Positions 34,935 to 43,566 of a stretch of 64,000 nt of DNA are shown piece after piece (the first letter of the stretch is position 1; the number at the start of each line of letters is the position of its first letter). This DNA is from Anaeroplasmataceae bacterium. GTDB taxonomy: Bacteria; Bacillota_I; Bacilli_A; Acholeplasmatales; Anaeroplasmataceae. The position numbers and the translations under genes were made by a program. The notes under the pieces were generated by a model. It ran no database searches and was not told where the DNA came from. It worked only from the letters and a program-made list of their open reading frames with translations. The stretch covers positions 3,490 through 67,489 of the forward strand of contig JAHHSV010000004.1 in the NCBI GenBank assembly GCA_020025015.1, given 5' to 3'.

Positions 34935-35846
34935 TTACTTATTTTCAACAACTGGATAGTCCATATATATTTTATCTAATGCGATTCTCTTACGCTCAGC
35001 ATCTGTAAATATTTGTAAAACTGCATCGTAGCAATCAATTAAAACCCACTCCGTATTTTCACCCTCAATGCTTCTAATTTTAAAGGGTGTATCCTTAGTA
35101 AGCTCTTCTACATAGCCAGCGACAGCACTTGCCTGACGTAAGGACTGAACGCTTGCTACTAGCATATAATCATAAAAGGGAGATTGATTTCTTAAATCAT
35201 AGCAGGTAACATCAAAGGCTTTAACCTTATCAATTGCCGTTTTTAAAATATCCACCAATTCCATTATCATTTTCTCCTTATAAATTTTTAAAATATCATA
35301 TTGCATTGGATGAGGCTTAATATTTTTAGCCTCTAAATGCTTAATAGTTAATCTAGTTGATTCATATATTGCCGTATAAAATAAACCCTTTAAAACTAAG
35401 CCACGGCAATATACACAGCTAGGATATTCTCTTGTTTCCTCTACATAATCACTAATGAGAATGATTTCCTCAAGCTTAGACATATTGCATCTACCAAAGA
35501 CATGATTCTTTATCGCATTATAAATATCAGTATCATCACCAACTAGCTTTAAATAAGCCTCTGCTGAAGCGTAGGAATGATATAAAATATCACATTTCTT
35601 ACATTCCAGAAGCTCCTCTTCATTTAAAAGTAAAGCCATTTCTTCATGCTTCTCATATTTATAATAATCATGCATTAAACCAGCTAAATACGCCTTTTCC
35701 TCACAAGCATTATATTTAGCAGCAAGGCTTTTAGCCATCTTAGCTACCCCTAAAATATGTAGGTATCTAGGATTATCTAAGGAAACATATTTTTCCTTTA
35801 ATAGTTTATTAGCGATTTCGATCTGCTTTTTTAAGGATGTTTTCAT
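34935..35846 (-). CDS. yqeK-rsfS: YqeK HD-domain hydrolase fused to ribosomal silencing factor RsfS
   Basis: This 303-residue fusion joins two proteins encoded separately in Bacillus (yqeK, yqeL). Residues 1-190 are the YqeK HD domain, whose relatives hydrolyse Ap4A symmetrically: RYLHILGVAKMA and GLMHDYYK carry the His and His-Asp metal ligands. Residues 195-303 are RsfS, which binds L14 and blocks subunit joining in poor growth: YDYMLVASVQSLRQ, EGENTEWVLIDCYDAVLQIF. A strong AAGGAG (35274-35279) lies 9 bases before an internal ATG at 35264, exactly where RsfS should begin, so free RsfS is probably also made. The start at 35846 overlaps yqeH by 38 bases and is preceded by GAGGTAAGG. Confidence 0.92.
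   Translation of the reverse strand: MKTSLKKQIEIANKLLKEKYVSLDNPRYLHILGVAKMAKSLAAKYNACEEKAYLAGLMHDYYKYEKHEEMALLLNEEELLECKKCDILYHSYASAEAYLKLVGDDTDIYNAIKNHVFGRCNMSKLEEIILISDYVEETREYPSCVYCRGLVLKGLFYTAIYESTRLTIKHLEAKNIKPHPMQYDILKIYKEKMIMELVDILKTAIDKVKAFDVTCYDLRNQSPFYDYMLVASVQSLRQASAVAGYVEELTKDTPFKIRSIEGENTEWVLIDCYDAVLQIFTDAERKRIALDKIYMDYPVVENK
35264..35279 (-). promoter_or_regulatory. Internal ribosome-binding site for RsfS
   Basis: AAGGAG (35274-35279) sits 9 bases before ATG 35264 within the fused frame; a second ATG at 35270 is only 3 bases away. Its position at the domain boundary suggests separate translation of RsfS. Confidence 0.6.
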
Positions 35847-36918
35847 AAAGCCTTACCTCAGTATTCTTAAGATAGCCAACCTTAATATTTGCCTTACCAA
35901 TAATTGTTGCAAAGCCAAATCCAGCAAAGAATAAATCATTACGCTTAGTAATTTCAAAGACTTCCTCTTTAAATTTAGGGCTTTCAATTTCATCCTTACT
36001 AGGTGGTAAAATAGTCTTACCAATGCGATTTAAAATTACATCATCAAGCTTTTCATTTTTGACCCTTGTAACCTTTAACTTATCATTTAGGTATAAAACT
36101 AAGCTTACATCCTTGGCATCACTAAAGCTAATATAGGCAAGCCCACCAATAAAGTAGGTATAGCTACCAAAAACCTGATAGGTAATTGGCTTAACCTCCT
36201 TATTAGGAATTAATAGGCTATAGCTTTTAGAATCTAAATACTCTAAAACACTGTGCGGATTAATTAAGCCTGGAGTATCAATAAAGGCCTTATTATCATC
36301 AAAGAAAGGAATAATAATTTCATCTAAGGTTGTACCTGGAATAATAGATGTGGCAATTAAATCATTAGTTCTACTAGTACATCTTTTTAAGATGGCATTA
36401 ATAAAGCTAGACTTACCAACATTAGCGGCACCTAAAACATAAACATTACGTTCCTTACGGCATAAATCAATAGTATTAATAATATCATCAATATAATAGC
36501 CCTTGCTAGCACTAATAATATGAATAGCAATTACTCTAAAGAATAGCTTTTCACATTCCTTGCTAACAAAGTTTAAAACATCATTAACATTTACTGATTT
36601 AGGCAATAAATCAAATTTATTAACCACTAAAATGACATCGTTTCCTCTTAGCTTATCAATAATATCCTTACTAAAGGTTAAACCAAAGCTAAAAATATCA
36701 ACCATTAAAATCATTAAACCATTTTGCATAAGCACATGATTAACAACCTTTAAATAGTCATCGTTATTAGCCAAAACCTTTGGTAGCTCATTATAATGCA
36801 TCATTCTAAAGCAACGCTTACAATAGGTTACATCATCCTTAATTACCGGAGTATAACCAGGTTTATCAGGATTTTCTCCTTGTAATATTTCACCACAGCC
36901 TATACATCTTCTTTGCAT
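35809..36918 (-). CDS. yqeH: Ribosome biogenesis GTPase YqeH
   Basis: This 369-residue circularly permuted GTPase is needed for 30S assembly. It starts with a zinc finger (CIGCGE near residue 5 and CKRCFR near residue 33). The G motifs appear in permuted order: NKFDLLP (G4), SASKG (G5), GAANVGKSS (G1), PGTTL (G2) and DTPG (G3). A C-terminal beta/RNA-binding domain follows. It overlaps yqeG by 19 bases and yqeK-rsfS by 38 bases, so the three are translationally coupled in the same order as in Bacillus. Confidence 0.96.
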   Translation of the reverse strand: MQRRCIGCGEILQGENPDKPGYTPVIKDDVTYCKRCFRMMHYNELPKVLANNDDYLKVVNHVLMQNGLMILMVDIFSFGLTFSKDIIDKLRGNDVILVVNKFDLLPKSVNVNDVLNFVSKECEKLFFRVIAIHIISASKGYYIDDIINTIDLCRKERNVYVLGAANVGKSSFINAILKRCTSRTNDLIATSIIPGTTLDEIIIPFFDDNKAFIDTPGLINPHSVLEYLDSKSYSLLIPNKEVKPITYQVFGSYTYFIGGLAYISFSDAKDVSLVLYLNDKLKVTRVKNEKLDDVILNRIGKTILPPSKDEIESPKFKEEVFEITKRNDLFFAGFGFATIIGKANIKVGYLKNTEVRLYENILKKADRNR

Positions 36919-37469
36919 TGCCTTTCTCCTTTATATAATATAAATCTACTCTTATAAAGCTTTGGTCTAAAAAGCCTTATATTAAGCTTAACTATTTTCT
37001 CAATAAAACGATTAATTCTTGTAAAAATCATTTCAGCTTTTCTATCGATTGGATCAACTAGAATACTTGTAAAATGCATACGATTAGCCCCTAAAACATC
37101 AGTCATAACCTGATCGCCGATTTCACAAATCTCACAAGGCTTAAATTTATTATCCAATCTTTTCATTGCTTCCTTAAAGCCACGCTTAGCTGGCTTTTTG
37201 GCAAACTTAACATAATTAATGTCAAAAGCTTGCGCAAAGCTACTAACCCTATCCTTACGGGAATTAGATATAATCATAAGCGTAAAGCCCTTAGCCTCTA
37301 GCGTTTTTTTCCATTCCTTTAAGGCCTCATAAGGCAAGGTTTCCTTATAGCTAATTAAAGTATTATCTAAATCTAAGAAAATAACTCTTATACCATTATT
37401 ATATAATAGGTCATAATCTAGGGTATAAATACTTTTAACATGATAATCTGGAATAAATAATTTACCCAT
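36900..37469 (-). CDS. yqeG: YqeG HAD-superfamily phosphatase
   Basis: This 189-residue HAD subfamily IIIA protein has motif I FLDLDNTL near residues 31-38, motif II MIISNS near 64-69, and motif III/IV around KPAKRGF and EIGDQVMTDV. The catalytic Asp pair is present. The cellular substrate is not established; the constant link to yqeH suggests a role near ribosome or nucleotide metabolism. The ATG at 37469 has only a weak AAGAAG directly before it. A short hairpin separates it from greA, so expression could come from read-through. Confidence 0.92.
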   Translation of the reverse strand: MGKLFIPDYHVKSIYTLDYDLLYNNGIRVIFLDLDNTLISYKETLPYEALKEWKKTLEAKGFTLMIISNSRKDRVSSFAQAFDINYVKFAKKPAKRGFKEAMKRLDNKFKPCEICEIGDQVMTDVLGANRMHFTSILVDPIDRKAEMIFTRINRFIEKIVKLNIRLFRPKLYKSRFILYKGERQCKEDV

Positions 37470-37484
37470 CTTCTTATAATAAAT

Positions 37485-37503
37485 AAACAGGTCTAACCTG
37501 TTT
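37485..37503 (-). terminator. Weak hairpin at the greA stop
   Basis: AAACAGG and CCTGTTT arms with a 5-base loop are followed by ATTTATT on the minus strand. It is probably a partial terminator or processing site between greA and yqeG. Confidence 0.4.
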
Positions 37504-37975
37504 ACTTAACATCCTTTATTAATACAGTTTGTTCAGCGTTTGAGCCAGTTACAAATGTAACCTTCTCACCCTTCTTATGACCAACAATTGCACGTCCTAA
37601 AGGTGAATCGTTAGAAATTTTACCATTGAAAGGGTCAGCCTCAATTGTACCTACTACGCTATAAGTAAATTCCTTACCTGTAGATTCATAAACTAAGGTA
37701 ACTGTTTTACCAGTAGATACATTTTTAGTTCTATCAGCCTCAATAATTTTTACATTCTTTAAAATGTTTTTGATTTCATCAATACGTTGAGCAATTCTTC
37801 CTTGCTCCTCACGAGCTGCAGTGTAATCAGCGTTTTCAGATAAGTCACCTTGAGCACGTGCGTCTTGGATTGCGATTATATTTTGGGGCTTATCAACAGT
37901 TTCTAGATGATCTAGCTCAGCCTCTAAAGCCTTTTTACCTTCTATTGTTAATTCAAATACTTGTTTATTATTCAT
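37502..37975 (-). CDS. greA: Transcription elongation factor GreA
   Basis: This 157-residue GreA rescues backtracked RNA polymerase by stimulating transcript cleavage. The N-terminal coiled coil carries the acidic tip DLSENADY near residues 45-52. The C-terminal FKBP-like domain has NDSPLGRAIVGHKKGE. Length and motifs are standard. The ATG at 37975 follows GGAGG. It has its own promoter whose -35 abuts the stop of the preceding metallopeptidase-like gene. Confidence 0.98.
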   Translation of the reverse strand: MNNKQVFELTIEGKKALEAELDHLETVDKPQNIIAIQDARAQGDLSENADYTAAREEQGRIAQRIDEIKNILKNVKIIEADRTKNVSTGKTVTLVYESTGKEFTYSVVGTIEADPFNGKISNDSPLGRAIVGHKKGEKVTFVTGSNAEQTVLIKDVK

Positions 37976-38001
37976 AATAAAAAACCTCCATTTATTCTCT
38001 A

Positions 38002-38029
38002 ATTATACACTTTATTTTATATTTTTCAA
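38002..38029 (-). promoter_or_regulatory. Promoter of greA
   Basis: The -10 TATAAT (38002-38007), a 16-base spacer and the -35 TTGAAA (38024-38029) are visible. Confidence 0.78.
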
Positions 38030-38030
38030 C

Positions 38031-38738
38031 TTATAGAAAATCTTTTATGATTATCCTATTCATACTTTTCATTTCTTTAGTTAAAATTCGATTTTCAGGA
38101 TAAATATTATCTAGTATTTTATGAAAATTCTTATCATGGCTTGGCACTAATAAATGACACATTTCATGATAAATAACTCCTAAAATATATTTAGGCTCAT
38201 ACTTAGCTAAATAGCTAGATAATTCTATTTCCCTTCGGTTAATAAAGCATCTTCCTAAAAATGTTTTATAATAATTAACCTTAACATTATCTAAAACCTC
38301 TAGCTTATCTTTAAATATTGGATAAGCCCTAAGATGATTTTTAGCCTCCATTAAATAAGGCTCTAAAATATTAACAAATTCATTATAATACATCCTTTTA
38401 ATAGCACTTTTTATTTTAGCATCACTTAAGGATTTTAAATAAAAAGTAATTTTTGAATCTGAAATATTATAGCTATCATTCAAGGCTTTACTAATTAAAA
38501 GCTGATATCTTTTACCAAATAGGCAAAGAAAATCACCCTTTTCCTCTTCAACCTCACTTAAGCTTAAAATTTTTTCCTTATACTTTTCTAGATAAGAAAA
38601 TAAATCTACCTTAGTAATTCTTTTAGGTGAGGTTACATATAAAAGCTTAGGTCTAAAATGTAAGATAATATTTTTTTGTCTTCTTACCTCTAAAACTATT
38701 TTAATATTAGTTTTTAAATCTAAATATTCATATCTCAT
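38031..38738 (-). CDS. YgjP-like (DUF45) zinc metallopeptidase-fold protein
   Basis: This 235-residue protein has the HExxH zinc motif as HEMCH in GVIYHEMCHLLVPSHDKNFHKIL, the typical YgjP/DUF45 arrangement with a further His downstream. The N-terminal half has the YVTSPKRI and KRMYYNEF elements of the family. It lacks a signal peptide. YgjP relatives are assigned to SprT/M48-like folds but have no established substrate. Its ATG overlaps the TGA of the upstream U32 gene as ATGA. It ends the ftsY-ylxM-ffh-yrrN-yrrO operon. Confidence 0.85.
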   Translation of the reverse strand: MRYEYLDLKTNIKIVLEVRRQKNIILHFRPKLLYVTSPKRITKVDLFSYLEKYKEKILSLSEVEEEKGDFLCLFGKRYQLLISKALNDSYNISDSKITFYLKSLSDAKIKSAIKRMYYNEFVNILEPYLMEAKNHLRAYPIFKDKLEVLDNVKVNYYKTFLGRCFINRREIELSSYLAKYEPKYILGVIYHEMCHLLVPSHDKNFHKILDNIYPENRILTKEMKSMNRIIIKDFL

Positions 38739-39922
38739 AATAATCTCAACATATCATAAGGCTTTAATTCATAATCACATTGAAATTTAATATGCTCTAA
38801 CGGATGTCTTGCCGCATCTAATAAATTGCCATCACAATCATAGATTTCCTTAACATCTATTACAAAGGTTTTAGCTGGGGTAAAGACCTCAAGCTTAGTA
38901 AATGGCTTGAAGAAATTACGCTGTTCAATTAAAACAGTTTTTGTTTCCTTGTCATAATCTAAAACTAAACCAACAAAGGCCTTAGTTGGAACAGTTAAAT
39001 TTAAATCGTAAAGCTGTTCCTTTACTGTTGTATTTCCTCTTAAAAAGCCTGTACCAGTCAAACGGTTTTCAGCCTTATTAATCATTTCCTCATAAATACC
39101 AAAATCAGCAATTTTACCAGTACTTTCATACTCATCAATTAATTTTCGATAGGTATTAGTAATTGATGCTACATAGTGAAGGCTTTTCATTCTTCCTTCA
39201 ATCTTAAAGGAATTAATACCAATGTCCATAAGCCTTGGTATTTCATGGATAGCACATAAATCCTTACTGCTCATACTAAAATAATCGCCAGCTGGATTTA
39301 ATTTAGTATCACCCTCATATAAATCATAATTCCAACGACAGCTATGAGCACAGCCACCACGATTAGCATCTCTATTAGTCATATTATTAGAAAGCATACA
39401 TCTACCACTGTAGCTTGCACACATACCACCATGGATAAAGACCTCAAGCTCCTTTGTAGTTTTCTTTCTAACCTCACTAATTTCATCTAGGCTTAGCTCA
39501 CGCGCTAAAACAACACGCTTTAAGCCAAGCTCCTCATAGAATCTTAAGGCTAAGCTATTAGTTGTTGATTCCTGTGTTGAAACATGAACCTCCAAATTAG
39601 TATTATCTAAGGCAAGCTTCATCATATATAAGCTTGAGGTAATAATTGCATCTACCCCACAGGCCTCTAAAGCCTTCAAATAATTAAGTAGACCCTCCAA
39701 ATCAATATTATGCATAACTATATTGCAGGTTACATGAACCTTAGCGTTATGGCTATGCGCAAAATCACAGGCTTCCTTAATATCACTAATTGTAAAATTA
39801 GAAGCACGGCTACGAAGGCTAAACTTCTCGCCGCCAATAAATACTGCGTTAGCACCATATAAAATGGCAACCTTTAGCTTCTCTAAATCACCAGCAGGAG
39901 CTAATAATTCAAACCTTGTCAT
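38735..39922 (-). CDS. yrrO: Peptidase U32-family tRNA hydroxylation protein, large subunit (YrrO-like)
   Basis: This 395-residue U32-family protein has the signature around FIHGGMCASYSGRCMLS and GGCAHSCRW, whose cysteines bind an Fe-S cluster in family members. The N-terminus is FELLAPAGDLEKLKVAILYGANAVFIGG. In Bacillus the yrrN-yrrO pair (TrhP1/TrhP2) is required for prephenate-dependent 5-hydroxyuridine at tRNA position 34, so despite the family name it is unlikely to be a protease. The start codon overlaps the previous stop as TAATG, showing coupling to its partner. Confidence 0.9.
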   Translation of the reverse strand: MTRFELLAPAGDLEKLKVAILYGANAVFIGGEKFSLRSRASNFTISDIKEACDFAHSHNAKVHVTCNIVMHNIDLEGLLNYLKALEACGVDAIITSSLYMMKLALDNTNLEVHVSTQESTTNSLALRFYEELGLKRVVLARELSLDEISEVRKKTTKELEVFIHGGMCASYSGRCMLSNNMTNRDANRGGCAHSCRWNYDLYEGDTKLNPAGDYFSMSSKDLCAIHEIPRLMDIGINSFKIEGRMKSLHYVASITNTYRKLIDEYESTGKIADFGIYEEMINKAENRLTGTGFLRGNTTVKEQLYDLNLTVPTKAFVGLVLDYDKETKTVLIEQRNFFKPFTKLEVFTPAKTFVIDVKEIYDCDGNLLDAARHPLEHIKFQCDYELKPYDMLRLL

Positions 39923-40767
39923 TAAAACTCCTCCTTCTGATAAACACTATCCTTAAAGGTAAAGCCATCCTCAATATTTAAATTAAGGCTAGCTATTAAG
40001 TCAAGACTATCATCTAGGCTTATTTTACCATTAAGGTATTTATAATAAATTTTATTAAGCATTAAATACTTATCCTCTTCTACTAATAAAGAATCAAGCA
40101 GCATATACTTAAGCTTACTATCCTTTAATTCCTTAATTAAGGAAACAAAGTAGCTACGGTAAATTGCCGTACCACTTTCATCCTCAAATAAAGGATAGCG
40201 TTCTGTTCTAGTAGCTTCAACTAAGCTTAAGCTTTCTAAGCTTGATTTTAAATTAGCATGCTCTAAATATAAGGATACAACTCTTCTTCTTGAGGTAAAC
40301 ATCATTCTTAAACCAAAGACTAAATAAAATAGACCACTAGGATGAGACTCTAAAACATCCTTAAAGGGAATCTCACTACTAATTCCCACGGCATTTAAGC
40401 CTAAATCTAAATAAAATTTAGCATCCATTTTGTTAGTTACCATCGTTTGAGAATCATAGATGCATCTATTAATTAAACCATTATCACTTAAAAGAGTAAC
40501 CAATCCTAAATCAGTAACATAAAATAAGACCTCAGTTGGCTTAAATAAATCAACAAGCTCCTGATATTTCTTAATCTCTTCATCATAAAGCATATTATCT
40601 AATCTTAAAATAACTAATTTATTAAGCTTTATGACTTCATAAACCTCCGTAATAGAAAAATTATTAAGATGCTTTCTGGTAAAGCCATTAAGACCAACTA
40701 AAAATCCATCGGTATAATCTATTAAATTTTTAGCCTCGCTTAAACTTCTAGGCGTACTAATAAGCAT
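39922..40767 (-). CDS. yrrN: Peptidase U32-family protein, small subunit (YrrN-like)
   Basis: This 281-residue shorter U32-family partner of the next gene is predicted to be a TIM barrel. It lacks the cysteine-rich signature of the larger subunit, as expected for the YrrN/TrhP1 branch. Recognisable features are the N-terminal LISTPRSLSEAKNLIDYTDGFLVGLNGFT and the central DSQTMVTN segment. It probably acts with YrrO in wobble-uridine hydroxylation; this follows from Bacillus and from the TAATG overlap. It lies 11 bases after ffh. Confidence 0.82.
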   Translation of the reverse strand: MLISTPRSLSEAKNLIDYTDGFLVGLNGFTRKHLNNFSITEVYEVIKLNKLVILRLDNMLYDEEIKKYQELVDLFKPTEVLFYVTDLGLVTLLSDNGLINRCIYDSQTMVTNKMDAKFYLDLGLNAVGISSEIPFKDVLESHPSGLFYLVFGLRMMFTSRRRVVSLYLEHANLKSSLESLSLVEATRTERYPLFEDESGTAIYRSYFVSLIKELKDSKLKYMLLDSLLVEEDKYLMLNKIYYKYLNGKISLDDSLDLIASLNLNIEDGFTFKDSVYQKEEF

Positions 40768-40778
40768 ATTATTCTCCT

Positions 40779-42197
40779 TTAGAAACGGAATTGGCCTTTC
40801 CCCTTGCCCTTACCCTTTTTCATCTTAGGCTGAGCAATTCCACCATAATTTCCGTTTTGTACCTGACTTTGCATACGTTTCATTTGGGTTTCATCCATAC
40901 CCTTAAATTGACGCATAGTTTTCTTCATTTGCATGAATGAATTACGTAGCTGGTTAACCTCTTGAATTGAACGACCACTACCCTTAGCAATTCTTTCACG
41001 ACGCTTTGCTGAATCCTCAATTAACTTAGGATTTTTTCTTTCCTTATCTGTCATTGAAGAAATTATCGCGCCATAATATTCAAATAAACGATCATCAACC
41101 TGATTTAAAGCACCCTTAAGCTTACCTAAGCCAGGAATGAAGCCCATAATTTTTGATAATGAGCCCATCTTCTTAATCATCTTAAATTGCTTCATTAAAT
41201 CATAATAGTTAAATGAATCATCCATCATACGCTCAGCAGCGTTTTTCATTTCATCCTCATCGATATTTTCCTTAACTGAATCAATTAAAGATAAAACGTC
41301 ACCCATACCTAAAATACGTTCAGCCAAACGATCAGGATAGAATATTTCTAGGGCATCAAGCTTTTCGCCGGTTGACATTAATTTAATAGGTAAGCCTGTC
41401 ATTTCCTTAATAGATAAGGCTGCACCACCACGAGCATCACCATCAAGCTTAGTTAAAATTACACCTGATAATTCAATCTTCTCATGGAAGGCTAAGGCTA
41501 CATTAACCGCATCCTGACCTGCCATCGCATCAACAGCAAGTAAAACCTCATGTGGACGGGCAATCTCCTTAATATCCTTAAGCTCATCCATTAATTCCTC
41601 ATTAACCTGTAAACGACCAGCCGTATCGATAATTACTAAATCACAGCCGCTCTTAATTGCCTCTTGGATACCCTCTTTAACAATTTTACGAGGATTTGCC
41701 TTAGTGCCCATTTCAAATACTGGCACATCAATTTGCTTACCTAGGGTTACTAACTGATTAATTGCCGCAGGACGATAAACGTCGGCAGCAATTAGCATTG
41801 GTTTTTTCTTATATTTTTTACGGCTAAATAAAGAAATCTTACCGCAGGCTGTAGTTTTACCAGCACCCTGTAAACCAACTAGCATCATAACTGTTAAGCC
41901 ATTTTTATTATAGTTTAGCTCTGATGCCTCACTACCTAAGGTATTTTGTAATTCCTCTCTTACAATATCAACAACCATTTGGCCTGGATTTAAACCAGTC
42001 AAAATCTTTTCGCCTAAGGCTTTTTCCTTAACTTCCCTTAAAAATTTCTTAACAACCTTAAAGTTAACATCCGCCTCTAATAACGAAAGTCTAACCTCTC
42101 TTAGCATTTCATCAATATCAGATTCAGTTAGCTTTCCACGGCCAGTAACCTTTTTTAAGGCATGCTGTAATCTTTCACTTAAAGAATCAAAAGCCAT
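40779..42197 (-). CDS. ffh: Signal recognition particle protein Ffh
   Basis: This 472-residue SRP54 homologue has an N domain (1-85), a G domain with GLQGAGKTT, DTAGR and TKLDGDARGG, and a Met-rich M domain from about 300 that binds 4.5S RNA and signal sequences. The tail ends KKGKGKGKGQFRF. It partners FtsY to deliver ribosomes to the membrane. It follows ylxM by 4 bases in the usual ftsY-ylxM-ffh order. Confidence 0.98.
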   Translation of the reverse strand: MAFDSLSERLQHALKKVTGRGKLTESDIDEMLREVRLSLLEADVNFKVVKKFLREVKEKALGEKILTGLNPGQMVVDIVREELQNTLGSEASELNYNKNGLTVMMLVGLQGAGKTTACGKISLFSRKKYKKKPMLIAADVYRPAAINQLVTLGKQIDVPVFEMGTKANPRKIVKEGIQEAIKSGCDLVIIDTAGRLQVNEELMDELKDIKEIARPHEVLLAVDAMAGQDAVNVALAFHEKIELSGVILTKLDGDARGGAALSIKEMTGLPIKLMSTGEKLDALEIFYPDRLAERILGMGDVLSLIDSVKENIDEDEMKNAAERMMDDSFNYYDLMKQFKMIKKMGSLSKIMGFIPGLGKLKGALNQVDDRLFEYYGAIISSMTDKERKNPKLIEDSAKRRERIAKGSGRSIQEVNQLRNSFMQMKKTMRQFKGMDETQMKRMQSQVQNGNYGGIAQPKMKKGKGKGKGQFRF

Positions 42198-42201
42198 ATT
42201 T

Positions 42202-42495
42202 TCACTCCTTTATAATATCAAGAATTTTAGACTTTAATGGTTCATCTAATAATTCCTCAATTTTCTTGCTTTTAGCATTAAGCTTTAGCTTTTCTTCAAA
42301 GTCTAAAAGCTTTTCACAGGTCTTTTTTAATTGGTCATAAATAGCATTTCTGCTTAGCTCATAATTTTGAGCAATCTCCCCAATTGATAAATCATCAAAA
42401 TAATATTCCTCAAAATAAGCACGCTGCTTATTGGTTAAAAGCTCACTATAAAAATCATAGAGCTCTAGGATATAATCATGCTTTTCTATTTGCAT
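42202..42495 (-). CDS. ylxM: YlxM-family SRP-associated helix-turn-helix protein
   Basis: This 97-residue UPF0122/YlxM protein has a sigma-70 region 4-like HTH: LTNKQRAYFEEYYFDDLSIGEIAQNYELSRNAIYDQLK. In streptococci YlxM modulates SRP GTPase activity. A longer frame begins at 42549, but it would overlap ftsY by 53 bases. ATG 42495 has GAGG 6-7 bases upstream, begins at the family-typical MQIEK, and lies 1 base after the ftsY stop, so it is preferred. Confidence 0.92.
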   Translation of the reverse strand: MQIEKHDYILELYDFYSELLTNKQRAYFEEYYFDDLSIGEIAQNYELSRNAIYDQLKKTCEKLLDFEEKLKLNAKSKKIEELLDEPLKSKILDIIKE

Positions 42496-42496
42496 A

Positions 42497-43462
42497 TTAT
42501 TCCTCGAAGAAATCAGAGAATAGGCCATATAGGTATTCTTCAATATCAAATACCTCTAGGTCATCAAGACCCTCACCTAAACCAACATATTTAATTGGAA
42601 TGCCTAGCTCATGACGGATGGCTAAGACAATACCACCCTTACTTGTACCATCAAGCTTAGTTAAAATAATACCTGTAACATCAGTTACTTCCTTAAAGGC
42701 CTTAGCCTGAATCATTCCATTTTGACCAGTAGTCGCATCAATTACTAATAAGGTTTCACATAAGGCCCCTGGCATTTTCGTATCTAAAACACGCTTCATC
42801 TTACCAAGCTCATTCATTAGGTTAACCTTATTTTGTAGACGCCCCGCTGTATCACACAATAAAATATCATACTTACCTTCAATAGCCTTATCCATAGCCT
42901 CATACATAACGGCACTAGGATCACTACCCTCAGGCTTAGTTACAATGGGAATACCTACACGGTCAGCCCAAACCTTAAGCTGATCAATTGCTCCAGCTCT
43001 AAAGGTATCACCGGCTGCTAGCATAACCTTTTTGCCCTGCTTCTTATATTGATTAGCAATTTTAGCAATTGAGGTTGTTTTACCAACCCCATTAACACCA
43101 ACAAATAAAACAACTGATAAGCTATCCTTATTAAGCTTTAGGTTGGCATTAACGATTTCGTTATTAGTATATAGGTCAAACATCTTATCGATAATCATTT
43201 CCTCTAAGACCTTAATATCAGTAACCTTTTTATGATATACCTCACTACGTAGGCCATCAATAAAGTCAATTACTGTATCAACACCGATATCTGCCATAAT
43301 GAAAACCTCTTCTAAGGAATCAAAAAGCTCATCATCAATTTTCTTACTATTCTTTAAAATTTCTGCTATATTCTTTAAAGCTCCCTCACGTGTTTTGTGA
43401 AGGCCCATTTTATATTTTTTACTTTTTTCTTTGTCCTTTTTAAAAAAACTGAAAAATCCCAT
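42497..43462 (-). CDS. ftsY: SRP receptor FtsY
   Basis: This 321-residue SRP receptor GTPase has a short basic N-terminus, a helical N domain, and a G domain with GVNGVGKTT, the AAGDTFRAGAIDQL insertion box, DTAGR and TKLDGTSKGG. The acidic A domain of enteric FtsY is absent, as in many Gram-positives. It heads the operon ftsY-ylxM-ffh-yrrN-yrrO-ygjP-like, with its own promoter. Confidence 0.98.
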   Translation of the reverse strand: MGFFSFFKKDKEKSKKYKMGLHKTREGALKNIAEILKNSKKIDDELFDSLEEVFIMADIGVDTVIDFIDGLRSEVYHKKVTDIKVLEEMIIDKMFDLYTNNEIVNANLKLNKDSLSVVLFVGVNGVGKTTSIAKIANQYKKQGKKVMLAAGDTFRAGAIDQLKVWADRVGIPIVTKPEGSDPSAVMYEAMDKAIEGKYDILLCDTAGRLQNKVNLMNELGKMKRVLDTKMPGALCETLLVIDATTGQNGMIQAKAFKEVTDVTGIILTKLDGTSKGGIVLAIRHELGIPIKYVGLGEGLDDLEVFDIEEYLYGLFSDFFEE

Positions 43463-43485
43463 AAATTTTCACTCCATTCTAAAGA

Positions 43486-43514
43486 ATTATATCATAATTT
43501 ACTAGCTAAAACAA
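43486..43514 (-). promoter_or_regulatory. Promoter of the ftsY operon
   Basis: The -10 TATAAT (43486-43491), a 17-base spacer and the -35 TTGTTT (43509-43514) are visible. Confidence 0.72.
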
Positions 43515-43529
43515 TTAGGAAACAAGCCA

Positions 43530-43561
43530 AAAAAAGACCCTTAGAAATATCTAAAGGTCCT
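43530..43561 (-). terminator. Rho-independent terminator of topA
   Basis: GACCTTTAGA and TCTAAGGGTC arms (one G-U pair) are followed by a run of seven U residues on the minus strand. Confidence 0.85.
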
Positions 43562-43566
43562 TACAA

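Noticed and set aside
42496..42549. Longer ylxM start at 42549
   Set aside because: It would overlap ftsY by 53 bases, while ATG 42495 has a good ribosome-binding site and a family-typical N-terminus.
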